Assembly: GCA_945861435.1 (NCBI GenBank)
Contig: CAMAUX010000001.1
Coordinates: 124,001 to 188,000, forward strand
From: Chthoniobacter flavus
GTDB lineage: Bacteria; Verrucomicrobiota; Verrucomicrobiia; Chthoniobacterales; Chthoniobacteraceae
Direction: 5' to 3'
Length of the DNA stretch: 64,000 bases
Both the position numbers and the translations under genes were made by a program. This document shows positions 15,917-26,247 of this stretch, in pieces. The stretch's first letter is position 1. The number at the start of each line of letters is the position of its first letter. Under the pieces are notes generated by a model, which was not told the origin of the DNA, did no database searches, and saw only the letters and a list, made by a program, of their open reading frames with translations.

Positions 15917-15925
15917 GAGCGAGGT

Positions 15926-15939
15926 GATTGTATACAATC
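15926..15939. promoter_or_regulatory. Perfect 14-bp palindrome, likely GntR/FCD operator
   Basis: GATTGTATACAATC is a perfect palindrome in the gap between the GntR gene and the divergent PSD1 gene. Its core TTGTATACAA resembles operators known for FCD-type GntR regulators of sugar-acid genes, which bind as dimers to short palindromes with a central TA. Its position next to both starts suits coordinate repression of both directions. Confidence 0.7.
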
Positions 15940-15969
15940 CACGCTTGCCTCGTCACGCGGATAAATCGT

Positions 15970-18834
15970 ATGCAATGCAGCATGCGCCCCCCGCCGATCC
16001 CCGGCCGCCCTCATCCGCCGGCTCATCGCTCGTCCGGCCTCAGGTCCCGCCTCCTCCTGTCCTTCGCTCTCTGCCTCCCGCTCCTCGCCTCTGCGGCTCC
16101 CAATCCCAGTTTCTTTGAGAAAACGGTGCGCCCCATCCTCGAGGAGCACTGCTTCGACTGCCATGCCGAAGACTCCGCCAAAGCCAGACTCCGGCTCGAT
16201 ACCACCGTCGGCATCCTGCGCGGCGGCGAGTCCGGCGAGCCGCTGATGGTGCGGGGCGTGAGCGCCGAGAGCTATCTGATCCAGCGCGTGACGTCGAAGC
16301 AGCCGAAGGAGAGGATGCCCCCCAAGGGAGAGCGACTCAGCGATGCCGAGGTCGCGGTGCTGCGTGAGTGGATCGACAGCTCATCGAAGCTGCCCGATGA
16401 AGAGGCTGCGATGGCGCAGTTGCGGATCAAGACGGAGCACTGGTCTTTCCAGCCGGTGCAGCGTCCGCAAGCCGCGGCGCGGGGCGGGGAGATCGATCAA
16501 TTCATCCAAGCCAAGCAGCGGGAGAAAGGCCTCACGGCATCGCCGCCAGCCGACAAGTGGACCTTGATCCGCAGGCTTTATCTCGTGATGCACGGCATGC
16601 CGCCGACGCCGGAGGAAGTCGCCGAGTTCGTTGCGGACAAGCGCGCGGACGCTTATGCACGCCTCGTGGATCGTGTGCTCGACAGCCCGCGCTATGGCGA
16701 ACGTTGGGCGCGGCATTGGATGGATGTGGTGCGCTATGCCGACACCAATGGCTTCGAAACCAACCGCGAGCGCAAGACCGCCTACCACTACCGGGACTAC
16801 CTCATCAGCGCGTTCAACGAGGACAAACCCTACGATCAGTTCATCAAGGAACAACTCGCGGGCGACGCCATGGGTGTCGATGCCGCGACCGGCTTCCTCG
16901 TCGCCGGGCCTTATGACGTCGTGAAGAGTCCGGACAGGAACCTGACGCTGATGCAGCGGCAGGACGAACTCACCGACATGGTCAACACCACGGGCACGGC
17001 CTTTCTGGGCCTCACGATGGGCTGCGCGCGTTGTCACAACCACAAGTTCGATCCCATCCTCCAACGCGACTTCTACGCGATGCAGGCGGTGTTCGCGGGC
17101 GTGTCGCACGGTGAACGTCCGCTGCGGGAGAAGACGAGTGCAGCCGCGGAGAAAGACCTCGCGACCTTGAAGACGGAGGAGACGGCGAAGAATGCGCAAC
17201 TGGACGTCTTCCGCAAAAAGGCAGCAGCGGCCGAGAATGCGCCGTCGCGGACACCATTGCCACAGGGTAAATTGCGGCCCCCGGTGAATGCGCGGCTGAA
17301 TGAGGAGACGTTCCCGCCAATGGACGCGGTGGCAATGAAGTTCACCATCCTCGCGACGAGCGGTGCGGAGCCGTGCATCGACGAACTGGAGATCTATGAT
17401 GAGAGCGGGCGCAATGTCGCCCTCGCTGAGGCAGGCGCGATTGCGAGTGCTTCGGGCACGCTGGCGGGACACGCGATTCACAAGCTGGAACACATCAACG
17501 ACGGAAAGACCGGGAACGAGCACAGTTGGATTTCCAACGCGAAGGGGCAGGGCTGGGTGCAGATTGGTCTCCCTGCAAAGGCCCGCATCGCACGCATCGT
17601 CTGGAGCCGTGATCGCGAGATGCGCTTCGCGGACCGTGTCGCCACGCAGTACCGGATCGAGGTCGCGGCGGAGTCCGGGATGTGGACAACAGTCGCCAGT
17701 TCGGAGGACCGCCAGCCATTCAATTCCAAGGGCGCCAAGGGTGATCGGGGCGACCTTTACGCAAAGCTCCCCGCCTCCGAAGCGGCTGCCGCACGGAGTT
17801 TGCAGGCGGACCTCGCCGCGCTCAAAACGCGCATCGACAAGCTCTCTGAGAGCGCGTGGGTGGGCAGATTTTCCGTCAAGCCCGCAATCACGCACCGCCT
17901 TTATCGCGGCGAGCCCATGCAAGAGCGTGAAGCGATCGCCCCCGATGCGCTGAGCGTGCTCGGCACACTCTCACTCGACATCAACGAGCCCGATCAATCC
18001 CGCCGGGTGAAGCTCGCCGAGTGGATCGCGAGTGCGCAGAACCCACTCACTGCACGCGTGATGGTGAACCGGCTTTGGCACTACATCTTCGGCAACGGCA
18101 TCGTCGATACGCCGAGCGATTTCGGAGCCAATGGCACGCGCCCGACGCATCCCGAGCTGCTGGACTGGCTCGCCGATGAGTTCGTGAGCAGCGGTTGGTC
18201 CATCAAGCATATGCAGCGCTGCATCCTCCTCTCCGCCGCGTTCCAGCAATCCTCCGCACCACGCGCGGACGCTGCCGCCATCGATGCGGACGCGCGTTAC
18301 CTCTGGCGCTATCAGCCGCGCAGGCTGGAGGCGGAAGCGATCCGCGACAGCATGCTCGCCGCATCCGGCGCGCTGGATTTGAAAATGTGCGGCCCGGGCT
18401 TCTACCTCATGGATGTCGTCGCGGAGAACGTGATGCACTACTTCCCGAAGGAGAGCTACACACCGGCCGAGTATCGTCGCATGGTCTATCTCTTCCGCAT
18501 CCGCGCCGCGCAGGACGGGGTCTTTGGCTCCTTCGACTGCCCCGATGGCGGCAGCGTCATGGCCAAGCGCAGCCGCTCGAACACGCCGCTCCAAGCGCTC
18601 AACCTTTTCAACAGCAGCTTCATCCTCCAACAGGCAGAGATCCTCGCGCAACGGCTCCAACGCGAGGCCGGAGCGGAACCCGAGGCGCAGGTGAAGCTCG
18701 CCTTCCGCCTGTTCTACGCGCGCGAGCCCGATGCCTTCGAGCTCAGCAATTCCGTCGCGATGCAGCGCGAACATGGCCCCATGGCCTTCGCGCGCGCGAT
18801 GTTCAATACCAGTGAGTTCCTGTTCGTGCTGTGA
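15970..18834 (+). CDS. PSD1 and cytochrome domain protein (PSCyt1-DUF1549-DUF1553)
   Basis: This secreted protein of about 954 residues starts with a signal region ([20 protein letters not shown]), then a planctomycete cytochrome domain with CFDCH at residues 61-65 and the downstream [15 protein letters not shown]1549 follows ([14 protein letters not shown] to QLAGDAM, about 175-310) and includes [19 protein letters not shown] second CxxCH, CARCH, lies near residue 355. Residues about 450-590 look like a discoidin-type carbohydrate-binding insert, and DUF1553 fills the C terminus ([20 protein letters not shown]). The start is uncertain: ATG at 15970 or 15982, since the frame extends to a TTG at 15928. 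Function is not established. The DUF1501 partner overlaps its stop by four bases. Confidence 0.88.
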   Translation: MQCSMRPPPIPGRPHPPAHRSSGLRSRLLLSFALCLPLLASAAPNPSFFEKTVRPILEEHCFDCHAEDSAKARLRLDTTVGILRGGESGEPLMVRGVSAESYLIQRVTSKQPKERMPPKGERLSDAEVAVLREWIDSSSKLPDEEAAMAQLRIKTEHWSFQPVQRPQAAARGGEIDQFIQAKQREKGLTASPPADKWTLIRRLYLVMHGMPPTPEEVAEFVADKRADAYARLVDRVLDSPRYGERWARHWMDVVRYADTNGFETNRERKTAYHYRDYLISAFNEDKPYDQFIKEQLAGDAMGVDAATGFLVAGPYDVVKSPDRNLTLMQRQDELTDMVNTTGTAFLGLTMGCARCHNHKFDPILQRDFYAMQAVFAGVSHGERPLREKTSAAAEKDLATLKTEETAKNAQLDVFRKKAAAAENAPSRTPLPQGKLRPPVNARLNEETFPPMDAVAMKFTILATSGAEPCIDELEIYDESGRNVALAEAGAIASASGTLAGHAIHKLEHINDGKTGNEHSWISNAKGQGWVQIGLPAKARIARIVWSRDREMRFADRVATQYRIEVAAESGMWTTVASSEDRQPFNSKGAKGDRGDLYAKLPASEAAAARSLQADLAALKTRIDKLSESAWVGRFSVKPAITHRLYRGEPMQEREAIAPDALSVLGTLSLDINEPDQSRRVKLAEWIASAQNPLTARVMVNRLWHYIFGNGIVDTPSDFGANGTRPTHPELLDWLADEFVSSGWSIKHMQRCILLSAAFQQSSAPRADAAAIDADARYLWRYQPRRLEAEAIRDSMLAASGALDLKMCGPGFYLMDVVAENVMHYFPKESYTPAEYRRMVYLFRIRAAQDGVFGSFDCPDGGSVMAKRSRSNTPLQALNLFNSSFILQQAEILAQRLQREAGAEPEAQVKLAFRLFYAREPDAFELSNSVAMQREHGPMAFARAMFNTSEFLFVL

Positions 18835-20321
18835 ACCCCGACTCTTCCCATCGCATGCATCCCTTCCTCAATCGCCGCGCTTTTCTCGGACACACCGCCA
18901 CCGGCCTCAGCGGCATCGCGCTCGCGCATTTGCTGGGTCGCGATCAGGCGCACGCCGCGCCCGTGCCGATCCGGCCCCGGATTAATCCTGCAAACCCCAA
19001 TGCACCGCGCGCACCGCATCACGAGGCGCCTGCGAAACGCGTGCTGATGATATTCTGCTCCGGCGCCTGCAGCCAGCTCGACACCTTTGACTACAAGCCC
19101 GAGCTCATCAAACGCCACGGTCAGGACATGCCCGGCGCCGAGGGACTCGTGACCTTCCAAGGCGCACAGGGAGCACTGACGAAGAGTCCGTGGGAGTTCC
19201 GTCCACGCGGCAAGTCGGGCAAGATGATCTCGGATCTCGTGCCGCATCTTGGAGCACTGGCCGACGACATGTGCTTCATCCACTCGCTCACCAGCAAGAC
19301 CAACACCCACGGCCCCGGCGAGAACTTCATGGCCACCGGCTTCACTCTGGATGGCTTCCCCAGCATGGGCGCGTGGACTTCATATGCACTCGGCAGCGAG
19401 AACGACACGCTGCCCGCCTACGTCGCGATCCCCGATCCTCGCGGCGCTCCGCAATCCGCCGGCAATTTCTGGGGCCCGGGCTTCTTACCCGCCGCGTTCC
19501 AAGGCACCGACTTCAACGCCAGCAATCCGCTGCGCAATCTCCAGCGCCCCGCCCAGTTCTCCGCCAGCACCGACGCGGCGACGCGCGAGTTCATAGCCAA
19601 AATCAACCGTCATCATCTCGAGCGCTTCCCCGGCGACTCCGAGCTGGCTGCGCGCATCTCCAGCTACGAGCTCGCCGCGAAGATGCAGCTCTCCGTCCCC
19701 GAGGTGGCCGACATCTCCACCGAACCCGCTCATGTCCTCAAGAGCTACGGAGCCGATCAATCGGGTGATCCCGTGAAGGATCTGAAGGCCGCTTACGCGC
19801 GCAACTGCATCCTCGCTCGGCGTCTCGTGGAGCGCGGCGTGCGCTTCGTCCAACTCTTCAACGGAGCCTATCAAACCGGTGGGGAAGGCGTGAGCAACTG
19901 GGACGGCCACAAGGCGCTGCATCCCCAATACATCAAGCACGGTGAAGTGATGGACCAGCCCACCGCCGCCCTGCTGAGCGACCTCAAGGAGCGCGGTTTG
20001 TTGAAGGACACGCTCGTCGTGTGGTGCACCGAGTTCGGCCGCATGCCCACTTTTCAGAAAGGAGCCAGCGGCCGCGATCACAACCCCGCGGGCTTCACCG
20101 CGTGGATGGCGGGCGCAGGCGTGAAGCCCGCCTTCAGTTACGGCGCCACCGATGAGTTCGGCTACAAGGCTGTGGAGAACGTGGCCACCGTCCACGATTT
20201 CCACGCCACCCTCATGGAGCTCCTCGGCCTGAATCACGAGCGGCTTTCCTTCTACCACAATGGCATCGAGCGCCGTCTCACGGATGTCCACGGGAAGGTG
20301 ATTCGCGAGGTGTTGGCGTGA
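18831..20321 (+). CDS. DUF1501 family secreted protein
   Basis: This protein of up to 496 residues has a Tat-type leader ([20 protein letters not shown]) and DUF1501 motifs: [52 protein letters not shown], then [14 protein letters not shown] and [13 protein letters not shown] near the end. The GTG at 18831 overlaps the PSD1 stop (GTGA), giving coupling; an ATG at 18855 begins closer to the Tat motif and is an alternative. PSD1 plus DUF1501 is the standard pair of the PVC group. The genes flanking this pair point to regulated breakdown of a carbohydrate, but no substrate can be named. Confidence 0.9.
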   Translation: MNPDSSHRMHPFLNRRAFLGHTATGLSGIALAHLLGRDQAHAAPVPIRPRINPANPNAPRAPHHEAPAKRVLMIFCSGACSQLDTFDYKPELIKRHGQDMPGAEGLVTFQGAQGALTKSPWEFRPRGKSGKMISDLVPHLGALADDMCFIHSLTSKTNTHGPGENFMATGFTLDGFPSMGAWTSYALGSENDTLPAYVAIPDPRGAPQSAGNFWGPGFLPAAFQGTDFNASNPLRNLQRPAQFSASTDAATREFIAKINRHHLERFPGDSELAARISSYELAAKMQLSVPEVADISTEPAHVLKSYGADQSGDPVKDLKAAYARNCILARRLVERGVRFVQLFNGAYQTGGEGVSNWDGHKALHPQYIKHGEVMDQPTAALLSDLKERGLLKDTLVVWCTEFGRMPTFQKGASGRDHNPAGFTAWMAGAGVKPAFSYGATDEFGYKAVENVATVHDFHATLMELLGLNHERLSFYHNGIERRLTDVHGKVIREVLA

Positions 20322-20687
20322 ACTTGCCGCGTATCCAGCACTTCACCAATCCGGCCTGTGTGCTGCTTGATACCGAGCCGCTGGCCTTCCCTCCCGGCAT
20401 CCGATGCCGCGGCAACGACGACCACACAACGTCCTGAACGCCTCGATCCCGATTGGCCTCGTAGGTCTGCGCGCCCGCAGAGGCGAACAGATCGAGATGA
20501 AGCCGCGCGTGCCCGCGGATAGTTGGGACTCCTTCTTCTCCGACCGCGTCTCTGACCACGGCGGATCCTCACGATCTTCTGGGGAAAACCGGCCAGCGCT
20601 TCCATCGGGCGCTGGACTGCGCATCCTCGGCGACGGCAAGGGAATCGCCTCGTCCACCGAGCTCCGGCCCACTACAGCGAAACTCCC
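20322..20687. other. 366-bp interval with broken open frames
   Basis: The interval sits inside an otherwise tight operon yet holds no intact gene. A 39-residue frame starts with a GTG overlapping the DUF1501 stop (20318-20437), and a second frame (20404-20691) continues with protein-like text. Together they could be a decayed or frameshifted gene. No family was recognised and no terminator is evident. Confidence 0.35.
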
Positions 20688-21437
20688 ATGAGACAACCCC
20701 TGCTCCTGACGCTCCTCCTGATTTCGCTTTCTGCCTTCGCCGCAGACCAGCCCGCGCCCAAGGCCGCGCCGCCCGTCCCCAAGGAATTCGCACCGATCGT
20801 TGATGATCCTGCGCTTCCCCGCGTGCTCCTGATCGGCGACTCCGTCTCCGTCGCCTACACACTGGATGTCCGCAAGAACCTCGCAGGCGTTGCGAACGTG
20901 CACCGCATCGCGGCCAATGGCGGCTCCACCCGCACCGCCGTCGGCGACTACGGCCTCGTCCGCTGGATCAAGCCGGGGGACAAGTGGGACGTGATTCACT
21001 TCAACCACGGCCTGCACGATCTCTCGTACCGCTTCGCCGATGATCGCGACAAAAACGAGCAGGGCGAGTACGCCTCGCCGACCAATGGCGGCCACCCCAA
21101 CGTCGCGCTCGACCAATACGAGAAAAACCTCCGCGTCATCGTCGCCCGCCTCAAGCAGACCGGCGCGAAGCTCATCTTCGCCAACACCACCCCGGTCCCC
21201 GAATCCGACGCTGCCAAGTACGTGAAGGACTCCGAGCTCCCTTACAACGTGGCGGCCAGAAAGGTCATGGATGAGGAAGGCGTCGCATGGAACGACGTGT
21301 GGTCCGCAGTCAAACCCCGGCAGGACGAACTCCAAGGCAAGCGCAACGTCCACTTCATGGCCTCCGGATCAGCGGTGCTGGCAAAGCAGGTCGCCGAAGC
21401 CATCACCCGCGCACTACCCGCGCCGTCCGCGAAATAG
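20688..21437 (+). CDS. Secreted SGNH/GDSL hydrolase
   Basis: This 249-residue protein has a signal peptide (MRQPLLLTLLLISLSAFAAD). The catalytic serine block is VLLIGDSVSVAY (GDS at residues 50-52). Later blocks are VIHFNHGLHDLSY and, near the C terminus, NVHFMASGSAVLA, which supplies the histidine. The aspartate normally three residues before that histidine is not present (an arginine is there), so the triad may be completed differently. Such secreted esterases remove acyl groups from polysaccharides in many PVC bacteria. It is the last gene of the GntR-linked group, 77 bp before the ECF sigma gene. Confidence 0.8.
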   Translation: MRQPLLLTLLLISLSAFAADQPAPKAAPPVPKEFAPIVDDPALPRVLLIGDSVSVAYTLDVRKNLAGVANVHRIAANGGSTRTAVGDYGLVRWIKPGDKWDVIHFNHGLHDLSYRFADDRDKNEQGEYASPTNGGHPNVALDQYEKNLRVIVARLKQTGAKLIFANTTPVPESDAAKYVKDSELPYNVAARKVMDEEGVAWNDVWSAVKPRQDELQGKRNVHFMASGSAVLAKQVAEAITRALPAPSAK

Positions 21438-21514
21438 GCGCCCAGAAAGTTCAGGAGCACTGGGGGGCGTATTTTCTCTGCTAATGAGGAGGCCTCTGCG
21501 GTGGTATCATTCGC

Positions 21515-22045
21515 ATGGGAGATTCCCCCGCCCCCTCAGATCACACCTTGCAGGTGCAACGACTCTTCGTTCAGCACCAGCAGGTGGTGCTCTATTACGT
21601 GCTCACCATCGTGCCCGATCTCGCCGATGCACAGGACATCGTTCAGGAAACCTTCCTCACCATCACCCGTAAGGCGGAGACTTACACCCTCGGCACCAAT
21701 TTCCCCGCATGGGCTTGCACGACCGCCCGCTACCAAGCCCTGCAATTCCAGCGGACACGCGCGCGCGCCGCCGCCCGTCTCGATGACGACGTGCTCGAGA
21801 TGCTCTACAGCGAGGACGCATCGCCCCCCGACAACCTCGAGCCGCGCACCGAAGCCCTGAAGAACTGCCTCGACCGGCTGACCCCCAAGGCACTGGAACT
21901 CATCCGCCTCCGTTACCATCTGGGCCAATTGCCCGAAGACATCGCCACGACCGTCGGCTGGACCCCGAACTCCGTCCGCGTCGCCCTCACCCGCGCGCGG
22001 CAGATCCTCCGTGTCTGCGTCGAACGCACGCTCCACACCGCCTAA
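21515..22045 (+). CDS. ECF-type RNA polymerase sigma factor (PVC family)
   Basis: This 176-residue sigma-70 family protein contains only regions 2 and 4. Region 2 includes DLADAQDIVQETFLTITR and FPAWACTTARYQALQFQR. Region 4 includes CLDRLTPKALELIRLRYHLG then PEDIATTVGWTPNSVRVALT. It resembles the Rhodopirellula/Verrucomicrobium group of ECF factors. The next gene, 5 bp downstream, encodes a single-span membrane protein fitting an anti-sigma factor, followed by sulfatase, SGNH and cytochrome genes, so the sigma factor probably drives this operon in response to an extracellular signal. Confidence 0.9.
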   Translation: MGDSPAPSDHTLQVQRLFVQHQQVVLYYVLTIVPDLADAQDIVQETFLTITRKAETYTLGTNFPAWACTTARYQALQFQRTRARAAARLDDDVLEMLYSEDASPPDNLEPRTEALKNCLDRLTPKALELIRLRYHLGQLPEDIATTVGWTPNSVRVALTRARQILRVCVERTLHTA

Positions 22046-22050
22046 TTTTC

Positions 22051-23001
22051 ATGAAAGCCGAACGCCTCGACGACCTCTTCGACGCATGGTCCGAATCGCG
22101 ACTCACGCCGGACGAAGCCGCTGAACTCAGCGCCCTGCTCCGCGCCGATCCTGCTGCGCGCGCCCGTTTCCGCGAGGCAGCCGCTTTCCATGCCCAACTC
22201 CACGCGGCGCTCGACTCGCTCAACCTTGAACAGGCCTCTGCTCCCGCCAAGACCATCGCATTCCCCGCGCGCAGCCGCGGCCTCGGAATCGCTGCCATGC
22301 TTCTGGCCGTCGGCCTCACCGTCGCCTCGCTGGGCTGGCTGCTCACCGCCCGCGCCGACAGCTCCCAGATCCGCCCGCTCGGAATCCGCGACGGTGGGTT
22401 CGAAGCTCTTCAGGGCCGAGTTCCCGCGGGCTTCCCGAAGGAGATTCTGGCGTGGGGGGGCGATCCGAGTGAAGTGGCTGCCGCAGACGCGGACCATCCG
22501 ACGGCACTCCGCTTCCTCGAAGCCGCCGGCGAACCGAACGTGCCGAACAGTCCGCGGCAGTCGTGCGATATTTTCCAGATCATCGACCTGAAGTCCGTGC
22601 ACAGCGAGTTGCTGGCAAGCAGCGAGGCGTTCGTCGAATTGCAGACCAGCCTGCTCGATGCGAGGACACAGGCCGGCGTTCCGGTGCGGTTCATTTCGAA
22701 GGTCTACGTCTTCGAAGGTTCACCTGAAAACCTCGCTGAACAGTGGCCGCCCGCTGCCGACCAGGTCCTCGGGAGCGGCACGCAGTTCCACGTCAGCAAG
22801 GGTGGTACCCCGGCAGATTGGAAGACGCTCACCACCCGCTGCGTGCTGCCGCCGAATGCAGGGTTCCTCGTCGTCCAGATCGGTGCGGGTAGCGCAGGCA
22901 ACCCCGGGGTTCCATCGCCCGCGCTTGGCGCGCAGTTTGCCGACGACATCCGCCTCACGCTGCGCACCCGCCAGAACAAAGCCGAACTCGCCACCCGCTG
23001 A
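22051..23001 (+). CDS. Membrane-anchored anti-sigma factor candidate
   Basis: This 316-residue protein has the layout of PVC anti-sigma factors. A cytoplasmic N-terminal helical domain (DDLFDAWSESRLTPDEAAEL to QLHAALDSLNLE, residues 6-60) is followed by one membrane segment (GLGIAAMLLAVGLTVASLG, about residues 77-96) and then a large outer domain of about 215 residues with beta-rich text. The outer domain may sense a ligand or damage; no fold was recognised. It lies directly behind the sigma gene (5 bp) and 2 bp before the sulfatase gene. The lack of a HxxxCxxC motif indicates that it is not a zinc anti-sigma factor. Confidence 0.7.
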   Translation: MKAERLDDLFDAWSESRLTPDEAAELSALLRADPAARARFREAAAFHAQLHAALDSLNLEQASAPAKTIAFPARSRGLGIAAMLLAVGLTVASLGWLLTARADSSQIRPLGIRDGGFEALQGRVPAGFPKEILAWGGDPSEVAAADADHPTALRFLEAAGEPNVPNSPRQSCDIFQIIDLKSVHSELLASSEAFVELQTSLLDARTQAGVPVRFISKVYVFEGSPENLAEQWPPAADQVLGSGTQFHVSKGGTPADWKTLTTRCVLPPNAGFLVVQIGAGSAGNPGVPSPALGAQFADDIRLTLRTRQNKAELATR

Positions 23002-23003
23002 CC

Positions 23004-24374
23004 ATGCGCCTGCTCACGTTCTCTCTCGTCGTGCTCGCCGCCACAGGGTTCGCCGCCAGCGGAAGCGGCGCCGAATCCAGCGCGCGGCCAAACATCCTGT
23101 TCATCGTAGCGGACGACCTTGCGACGCGGCTCGGATGTTACGGCGACAAGGCGGCCATCACGCCTCATATCGATCAACTCGCATCCGAGGGCGTGCTCTT
23201 CGAGCATGCCTATGTGCAGGGCGTCGTCTGCACTCCAAGCCGCACGTCCTTCATGCTCGGCCTCAACAACCGGCACGCGAACCCGAACCATTTCATCAAG
23301 AATCCCGACACGATGACCATGGGTCGCTGGTTCCGTGAACACGGATACCAGACGTGCGCCATCGGCAAGCTCGACCACGACGATCCGCAGGACCGCTACG
23401 TGGATCCAAAGGCATGGGATGTCCGCGTGAAACGCGAAGAAATGCCGCCCGCAACAAAGCCGTCCCAGCTCATCTCCCTCGACGAGGATCTCGGGCTCAA
23501 ACGCACGAGGGTCAGCGCCTATGGGGCTTCCGAGTCTCCCGATGCGATCGCCGACACCTCGCGTGCACGACGCCTGCTGAAGTTCTTCAGCGAGGAACGC
23601 GACCCGCAGAAACCCTTCCTCGCCTGCATCGGCTTCCACGCTCCGCACGTCCCGTGGGAAGCCACCAAGGCCGCATGGGACGCGCACGATCCCAGAAAGT
23701 TCGTGCTCGAGCCCACGCCCGCCGACGCCACGCCGATGCCTGGCGGATCGCTCCTGCAGGAGCCAGGGATCGAGATGTCCGAGGCACGCCAGCGCGAGGG
23801 AATGCACGGTTACTACGCAGCCGTCACGACGCTCGACTCCATCATCGGCGACCTGCTGGCCCGGTTGAAAGCCGCGGGTCACCTCGACAACACCCTCGTC
23901 GTCTTCACCAGCGACCACGGCTACCACCTCGGCTGGCGCGGCCAATGGTGCAAGCACAGCCTCGACGAACAGGTGCTGCGCGTGCCCCTCATCGTCCGAC
24001 TCCCCGGCGCCGCCGGCGGTACCCGCGCCAACGGCATCGTCGAACTCCTCGACCTCTTCCCCTCCTTCAGTGCATTCGCCGGGCTGACCCGCCCCCCGCA
24101 CATCGACGGCACGAGTTTCCTCCCCCTCGTCCGCGATCCCGCCAGCAAAGGAAAGGACGGCGCCTTCTGCCGCGGCTCCAACGGCCGCACCGTCCGCACC
24201 CTGCGCTACCGCCTCACCGAGCGCTTCGACGGCTCGGTGGAACTCTACGACCACGCGTCCGATCCGCTGGAATACCGAAGCGTCGCGGGCCTGCCTGAAA
24301 ATGCGGGCACGGTGAAACGTCTTGCCGCCATGCTGCTCTCCGAGCTCGGCCCGCTTCCCCCCAGAAAGAAATAG
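23004..24374 (+). CDS. Secreted sulfatase (iduronate/choline-sulfatase type)
   Basis: This 456-residue alkaline phosphatase-superfamily sulfatase carries a signal peptide of about 23 residues. Metal-binding aspartates lie in NILFIVADDLATRLGCYG (D37, D38). The formylglycine motif CTPSR is at residues 76-80; the cysteine is expected to be oxidised by an anaerobic or FGE-type maturase, which is not encoded in this window. VVFTSDHGYHLGWRGQW supplies the second metal site. The enzyme should remove sulfate esters from glycans or small molecules in the periplasm. Two bp separate it from the anti-sigma gene and four from the double SGNH hydrolase. Confidence 0.92.
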   Translation: MRLLTFSLVVLAATGFAASGSGAESSARPNILFIVADDLATRLGCYGDKAAITPHIDQLASEGVLFEHAYVQGVVCTPSRTSFMLGLNNRHANPNHFIKNPDTMTMGRWFREHGYQTCAIGKLDHDDPQDRYVDPKAWDVRVKREEMPPATKPSQLISLDEDLGLKRTRVSAYGASESPDAIADTSRARRLLKFFSEERDPQKPFLACIGFHAPHVPWEATKAAWDAHDPRKFVLEPTPADATPMPGGSLLQEPGIEMSEARQREGMHGYYAAVTTLDSIIGDLLARLKAAGHLDNTLVVFTSDHGYHLGWRGQWCKHSLDEQVLRVPLIVRLPGAAGGTRANGIVELLDLFPSFSAFAGLTRPPHIDGTSFLPLVRDPASKGKDGAFCRGSNGRTVRTLRYRLTERFDGSVELYDHASDPLEYRSVAGLPENAGTVKRLAAMLLSELGPLPPRKK

Positions 24375-24378
24375 CCCC

Positions 24379-26247
24379 ATGCGCTTCATCCTCCCGCTCT
24401 TCCTCACCACCCCGCTGCTCGCGCTCGAATACGCGCACAAGCCCGCCGATCCGCAGCCCACGGGCTGGCCGCTCACGGCGGAGGAACGCGCCTACGTTGT
24501 CGAGAAGCCGGAACACGACCGCCGCCCCGGGCGCGAGATCAGCAAGCACCTTCCTCAGCTCTGGCCTTCGGTTCCCACCGCCGGGCACTGGGGCGGGACG
24601 AGCTGGCTCAACACGCACGCGAAACTGGTCGCGTACGTGCAGGCCAATGCCGGCCCGGTCGATGTGCTCCTCGTCGGCGACTCGATCACCCAGCAATGGG
24701 GCAGCCCGCTGGACAAGGGAGTGCTGAACACCGCGTGGCTCCAGCAGTTTCCAAACTACAAGACCCTCAACATCGGCATCGGCGGCGACAAGATACAGAA
24801 CGTCCTCTGGCGTCTGGACCATGGCGGGGTCGATGGACTCCAACCGCGCGCAATCGTCCTGATGATCGGCAATAACAACATGTTCTTCACCGCCGAGACC
24901 GGCGTCGCCGCCGCGGCCGAGGGCGTGAAGACCTGCCTCGCCAACCTCCGCGAGAAGTTCCCCAGCGCCGACGTCATCCTCGCCAAGATCCTCCCCTGCC
25001 ACGCGCCGAAGAACCGCTTCTACGAAGACATCGTTCTGACCAACGCCGAACTCGACAGACTCGCCCTCGGCTCTGATCCCAAGGTGCGCGTGCTTGATCT
25101 GACCAACGACTTCCTCAACGCAGACGGCACCATCAAGCAGGCCCTGTTCATCGCGGACAACATCCACCTCTCGCTCGAGGGCTACACCGTCTATGCCGGG
25201 CGCTTGAAGCCCTTGCTCGACGCAGCGCTCGGCGCAGAGGGCCTCGGCAGCGCGGTCAAAATTCCTTCCGCCAACAGCGCGGCCCCATCCGCCCCGGCCG
25301 CGGAGAAGCGGCTCGAAACTTCCATGGGCCCCGCGCCCAAAACCGCAGACGGCAAGTCGCTCGTGTATCCCTACGCGCCCTACAACGAGGGAAAACTGGA
25401 CCCGCAGCTCAGCGGATGGCCGCTGACCGATGCCGAGAAAAGCTGGGTGCTGCGCGACGAATACACCCGCAAACCCGGTCATGAAGCGCAGAAGCATCTC
25501 CCCGGGATGTGGTTCGTAACGCCCACCGCAGGCCGCTGGCGGGGCGAAGATGCGACCCATGGCAATGCGTGGCTGGCCCATCACGCCGCGAACATCGCGA
25601 ACGTCGCCAATGCGCGGGCCGCCGGCGCCATCGACATCGCGCTCCTCGGCGACAGCATCACGCAGGGCTGGGGCGGCGGCTGGGACGGCACACCCTTCAA
25701 CGCAGCCTGGAACACGTACTTCGGCTCCTCCAAAACCGTGAACCTCGGCATCGGCGGGGATCGCATGGAACACATCCTCTGGAGGCTCGACCACGGCGCG
25801 CTCGACGGAGTTTCGCCCGGAGTGATCGTGCTGATGGTCGGCGTGAACAACGCCCCGCTGATCCAAGCCAACGGCGTCCCGGTCGCCAGCGCCGTGCGCG
25901 GAATTCAGCTCTGCATCGAGAACCTCCGGATGCGCTGCCCGCAGTCCCGGATCGTCCTCGTGCAGATCATTCCCGCATTCGATCCGGAGAAGGAAATCGG
26001 CGCCAAGGTGCGGGAGATCAACGCCGGGCTCGCCGCCCTTCAACTCGAAAGCGACCCGCAGGTCCGCGTCCTCGATCTGTGGCAGGACTTCACCAATGCC
26101 GACGGAACGCTGAAAGCCGCGCTGTATTCTGACAAACACCTCCACCTCAGTGCCGCGGGCTACGAGGTCTTTGCGGCGAAGCTAAAGCCTGCTGTCGAGA
26201 AGCTGCTGGGGAACGAGGGCAAGCCCCATCCAAAGTCTCCCAAGTGA
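24379..26247 (+). CDS. Secreted protein with two tandem SGNH hydrolase domains
   Basis: This 622-residue protein holds two copies of a PAF-acetylhydrolase-like SGNH domain, each preceded by a similar segment ending in a PTAG motif. The first has VDVLLVGDSITQQWG (GDS near residue 98), LNIGIGGDKIQNVLWRLDHG, VLMIGNNNMF and DNIHLSLEGY with the D-x-x-H pair. The second has IDIALLGDSITQGWG, LGIGGDRMEHILWRLDHG, VLMVGVNNAP and DKHLHLSAAGY, where the Asp-His spacing is one residue longer. The frame extends upstream to 24322, but the ATG at 24379 begins the signal peptide. It is probably a glycan deacylase acting next to the sulfatase. The tandem layout suggests duplication within the gene. Confidence 0.88.
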   Translation: MRFILPLFLTTPLLALEYAHKPADPQPTGWPLTAEERAYVVEKPEHDRRPGREISKHLPQLWPSVPTAGHWGGTSWLNTHAKLVAYVQANAGPVDVLLVGDSITQQWGSPLDKGVLNTAWLQQFPNYKTLNIGIGGDKIQNVLWRLDHGGVDGLQPRAIVLMIGNNNMFFTAETGVAAAAEGVKTCLANLREKFPSADVILAKILPCHAPKNRFYEDIVLTNAELDRLALGSDPKVRVLDLTNDFLNADGTIKQALFIADNIHLSLEGYTVYAGRLKPLLDAALGAEGLGSAVKIPSANSAAPSAPAAEKRLETSMGPAPKTADGKSLVYPYAPYNEGKLDPQLSGWPLTDAEKSWVLRDEYTRKPGHEAQKHLPGMWFVTPTAGRWRGEDATHGNAWLAHHAANIANVANARAAGAIDIALLGDSITQGWGGGWDGTPFNAAWNTYFGSSKTVNLGIGGDRMEHILWRLDHGALDGVSPGVIVLMVGVNNAPLIQANGVPVASAVRGIQLCIENLRMRCPQSRIVLVQIIPAFDPEKEIGAKVREINAGLAALQLESDPQVRVLDLWQDFTNADGTLKAALYSDKHLHLSAAGYEVFAAKLKPAVEKLLGNEGKPHPKSPK

